Assembly (NCBI GenBank): GCA_902825965.1
Contig: CADEDA010000005.1
Location: 65,409 to 129,408, forward strand
Source of the DNA: an uncultured Gemmatimonadota bacterium
GTDB taxonomy: Bacteria; Gemmatimonadota; Gemmatimonadetes; Gemmatimonadales; Gemmatimonadaceae
Length of the DNA: 64,000 bases
Direction: 5' to 3'
The first letter of the stretch is position 1, and every line of letters starts with the position of its first letter. The translations under genes and the position numbers were made by a program. The notes beneath the pieces are model-generated. The model saw only the letters and a list, made by a program, of their open reading frames with translations, made no database searches and had not been told where the DNA came from. Positions 62,969 to 64,000 of this stretch are shown here, in pieces.

Positions 62969-63939
62969 CGCGGCAAGCTCCCCGGCGCCGGCGCGAACCG
63001 CTGCTGCGCGACCGCCGTCGGATCGGGCTGCGGGAACTCCGTCCGTGCCACGCGCTCCCACGCGGCGAAGTGCCACTCGACCGTTCCCAACTCGGCCAGC
63101 AACGACCCCAGGGCGCGGAGGGAGTCCGCACTCCAGGGCAGCGACCGCACGATGCCCAGGCGCAGCGACGCGACACCGCGCAGCAGCCGCCACTTGAGCG
63201 GCGCCGGCGCGCCGTGTTTCACCAAGTAGCGCACCTCGGCCGCGCGCAGCATCCCCAGCTTCACGCCGGAGGGCTGGCGACGAGGCGGGTGGTCCACCAG
63301 GGCCTCGGGCACCCACTGCATGCGCACGCCGGCGGCCTTGAGGCGTTCACGCAGGTCCTGGTCTTCCATGTGCGCGACGCGGAATCCTTCGTCGAATCCG
63401 CCGAGGGCGCGGAAGCGCGCGGCGCGCAGCGCGATGTTGCAGGACCAGAAGAGTCCGCCGCGCTCGTTGACCGGCGCGTAGAACATCGGCGTGCCGAACC
63501 CCGCCGCGCAGGTCGTGCGCCCCTCGAGGGCCTCCACCTCCGCATCGGCAGCGGCGGCACGGTCGTAGGCGGCGAGCCATTCGCGCGACGGCAGCGTGTC
63601 ATCGTCGGTGAAGGCCAACCAGCGCCCGCGCGCGGCACTCGCACCGTGATTGCGGTTCGCCGCCGGACCACGCGCCGGTCCCGGCAGCCACCGTGCCCAG
63701 GGATATGTCCTCGCGAGCAGTGCCTGCGTCGCCGGATTGCGCGCGTCATCGCTGACGATCACCTCGTAGGCCGCCGCGTCGAGCGACTGGGCGCCCGGCG
63801 CAAGGCGGTCGAGACAAGCGGTGAGCGTGGCGTGGCGATCATAGGTCGGGATCACGACCGACCAGCGCGGAGCGCCGAACGGAGCGTCGGGCGATGCGCC
63901 GAGCGGAGCGCCGAGCGGTGCGTGTGCGGCGGTGCTCAT
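62965..63939 (-). CDS. Glycosyltransferase family 2 protein
   Basis: 324 residues. A short Ala/Pro-rich lead (HAPLGAPLGASPDAPFGAP) precedes WSVVIPTYDRHATLTACLDRL. Asp-rich LAFTDDDTLPSREWLAAYD is the DxD region; ALRAARFRALGGFDEGFRVAHMEDQDLRERLKAAG (with ED acid pair) follows, typical of GT2. The C-terminal ~90 residues are extra. Start ATG 63939 overlaps the stop of the next upstream gene. Confidence 0.92.
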   Translation of the reverse strand: MSTAAHAPLGAPLGASPDAPFGAPRWSVVIPTYDRHATLTACLDRLAPGAQSLDAAAYEVIVSDDARNPATQALLARTYPWARWLPGPARGPAANRNHGASAARGRWLAFTDDDTLPSREWLAAYDRAAAADAEVEALEGRTTCAAGFGTPMFYAPVNERGGLFWSCNIALRAARFRALGGFDEGFRVAHMEDQDLRERLKAAGVRMQWVPEALVDHPPRRQPSGVKLGMLRAAEVRYLVKHGAPAPLKWRLLRGVASLRLGIVRSLPWSADSLRALGSLLAELGTVEWHFAAWERVARTEFPQPDPTAVAQQRFAPAPGSLPR

Positions 63940-64000
63940 GGGCGCGCCGCCGCGCGATGGAACATCGCCACGTACTCCGGGCCCAGCGCCGACCAGGCGA
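63936..64000 (-). CDS. C-terminal end of a further gene of the chain (5' end outside the window)
   Basis: About 21 codons ending WSALGPEYVAMFHRAAARP-stop, with the stop overlapping the next ATG as ATGA. The helical tail with Tyr-x-x-Met-Phe-His-Arg resembles the end of GT4 enzymes (YxxxYxxA-type tail), and the neighbours support a glycosyltransferase. Only the end is visible. Confidence 0.55.
   Translation of the reverse strand, partial: AWSALGPEYVAMFHRAAARP

Overview
The window is about 64 kb of uniformly high-G+C bacterial chromosome with dense, alternating-strand operons and no rRNA, tRNA, CRISPR array, transposase or integrase that I could find. The gene content fits a Gram-negative-type aerobe with two membranes: beta-barrel proteins, Mla/MCE lipid transport, lipoproteins, a bd-type oxidase, NDH-2, MsrPQ, a polysaccharide ABC exporter and TAT-exported enzymes. 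High G+C, TPR-rich proteins of unknown role, a DUF6526-type protein and a Rho with a long Arg/Gly-rich N-terminus make Gemmatimonadota my best guess. That is an inference from gene content, not a phylogenetic result.

Layout. 1-5 kb: the N-terminal part of an EF-G-like GTPase running off the left edge, an acidic unknown protein, and a DUF1800/DUF1501 pair. 5-10 kb: an exported polysaccharide deacetylase, then a compact signalling-looking neighbourhood made of a TPR protein, a 39-residue secreted peptide, an AraC-type regulator with a receiver-like N-terminus, a single-domain response regulator, a second TPR protein and a 64-residue histidine-kinase dimerisation domain with no ATPase. 10-12 kb: rho and its terminator. 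12-16 kb: leftward operon of a GT39-like transferase, an M20 peptidase and an FkbM methyltransferase. 16-18 kb: DUF255/thioredoxin-like protein. 18-22 kb: leftward nadA-nadC, cydA-cydB and a coupled Cys-rich mini-protein.

22-26 kb: a rightward copper cluster, with a Cys/His-rich exported protein, an MbnP-type protein, its di-heme partner MbnH, CopC and CopD. By family knowledge MbnH oxidises a tryptophan of MbnP to kynurenine so that MbnP can bind copper. Here the pair sits with CopCD and there is no methanobactin gene. 26-33 kb: nadB, a CNT nucleoside transporter followed by a G-quadruplex-prone tract and terminator, mlaE-mlaD without the ATPase, and an MFS exporter. 32.9-33.7 kb is the one gene-poor stretch. 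34-47 kb: NDH-2, a large exported PIG-L deacetylase, 2-oxoglutarate dehydrogenase E1, a transmembrane HAMP Ser/Thr kinase, a cupredoxin-like protein, a porin-like barrel, an rRNA-type methyltransferase and msrP-msrQ.

47-64 kb: surface polysaccharide machinery and housekeeping. A rightward ABC permease, ABC ATPase and glycosyltransferase continue by overlap into sufE. After an antiporter and an exported amidase comes a leftward chain of at least eight transferase genes, each overlapping the next, that runs off the right edge. The ABC exporter and this chain probably make and export one or more cell-surface glycans.
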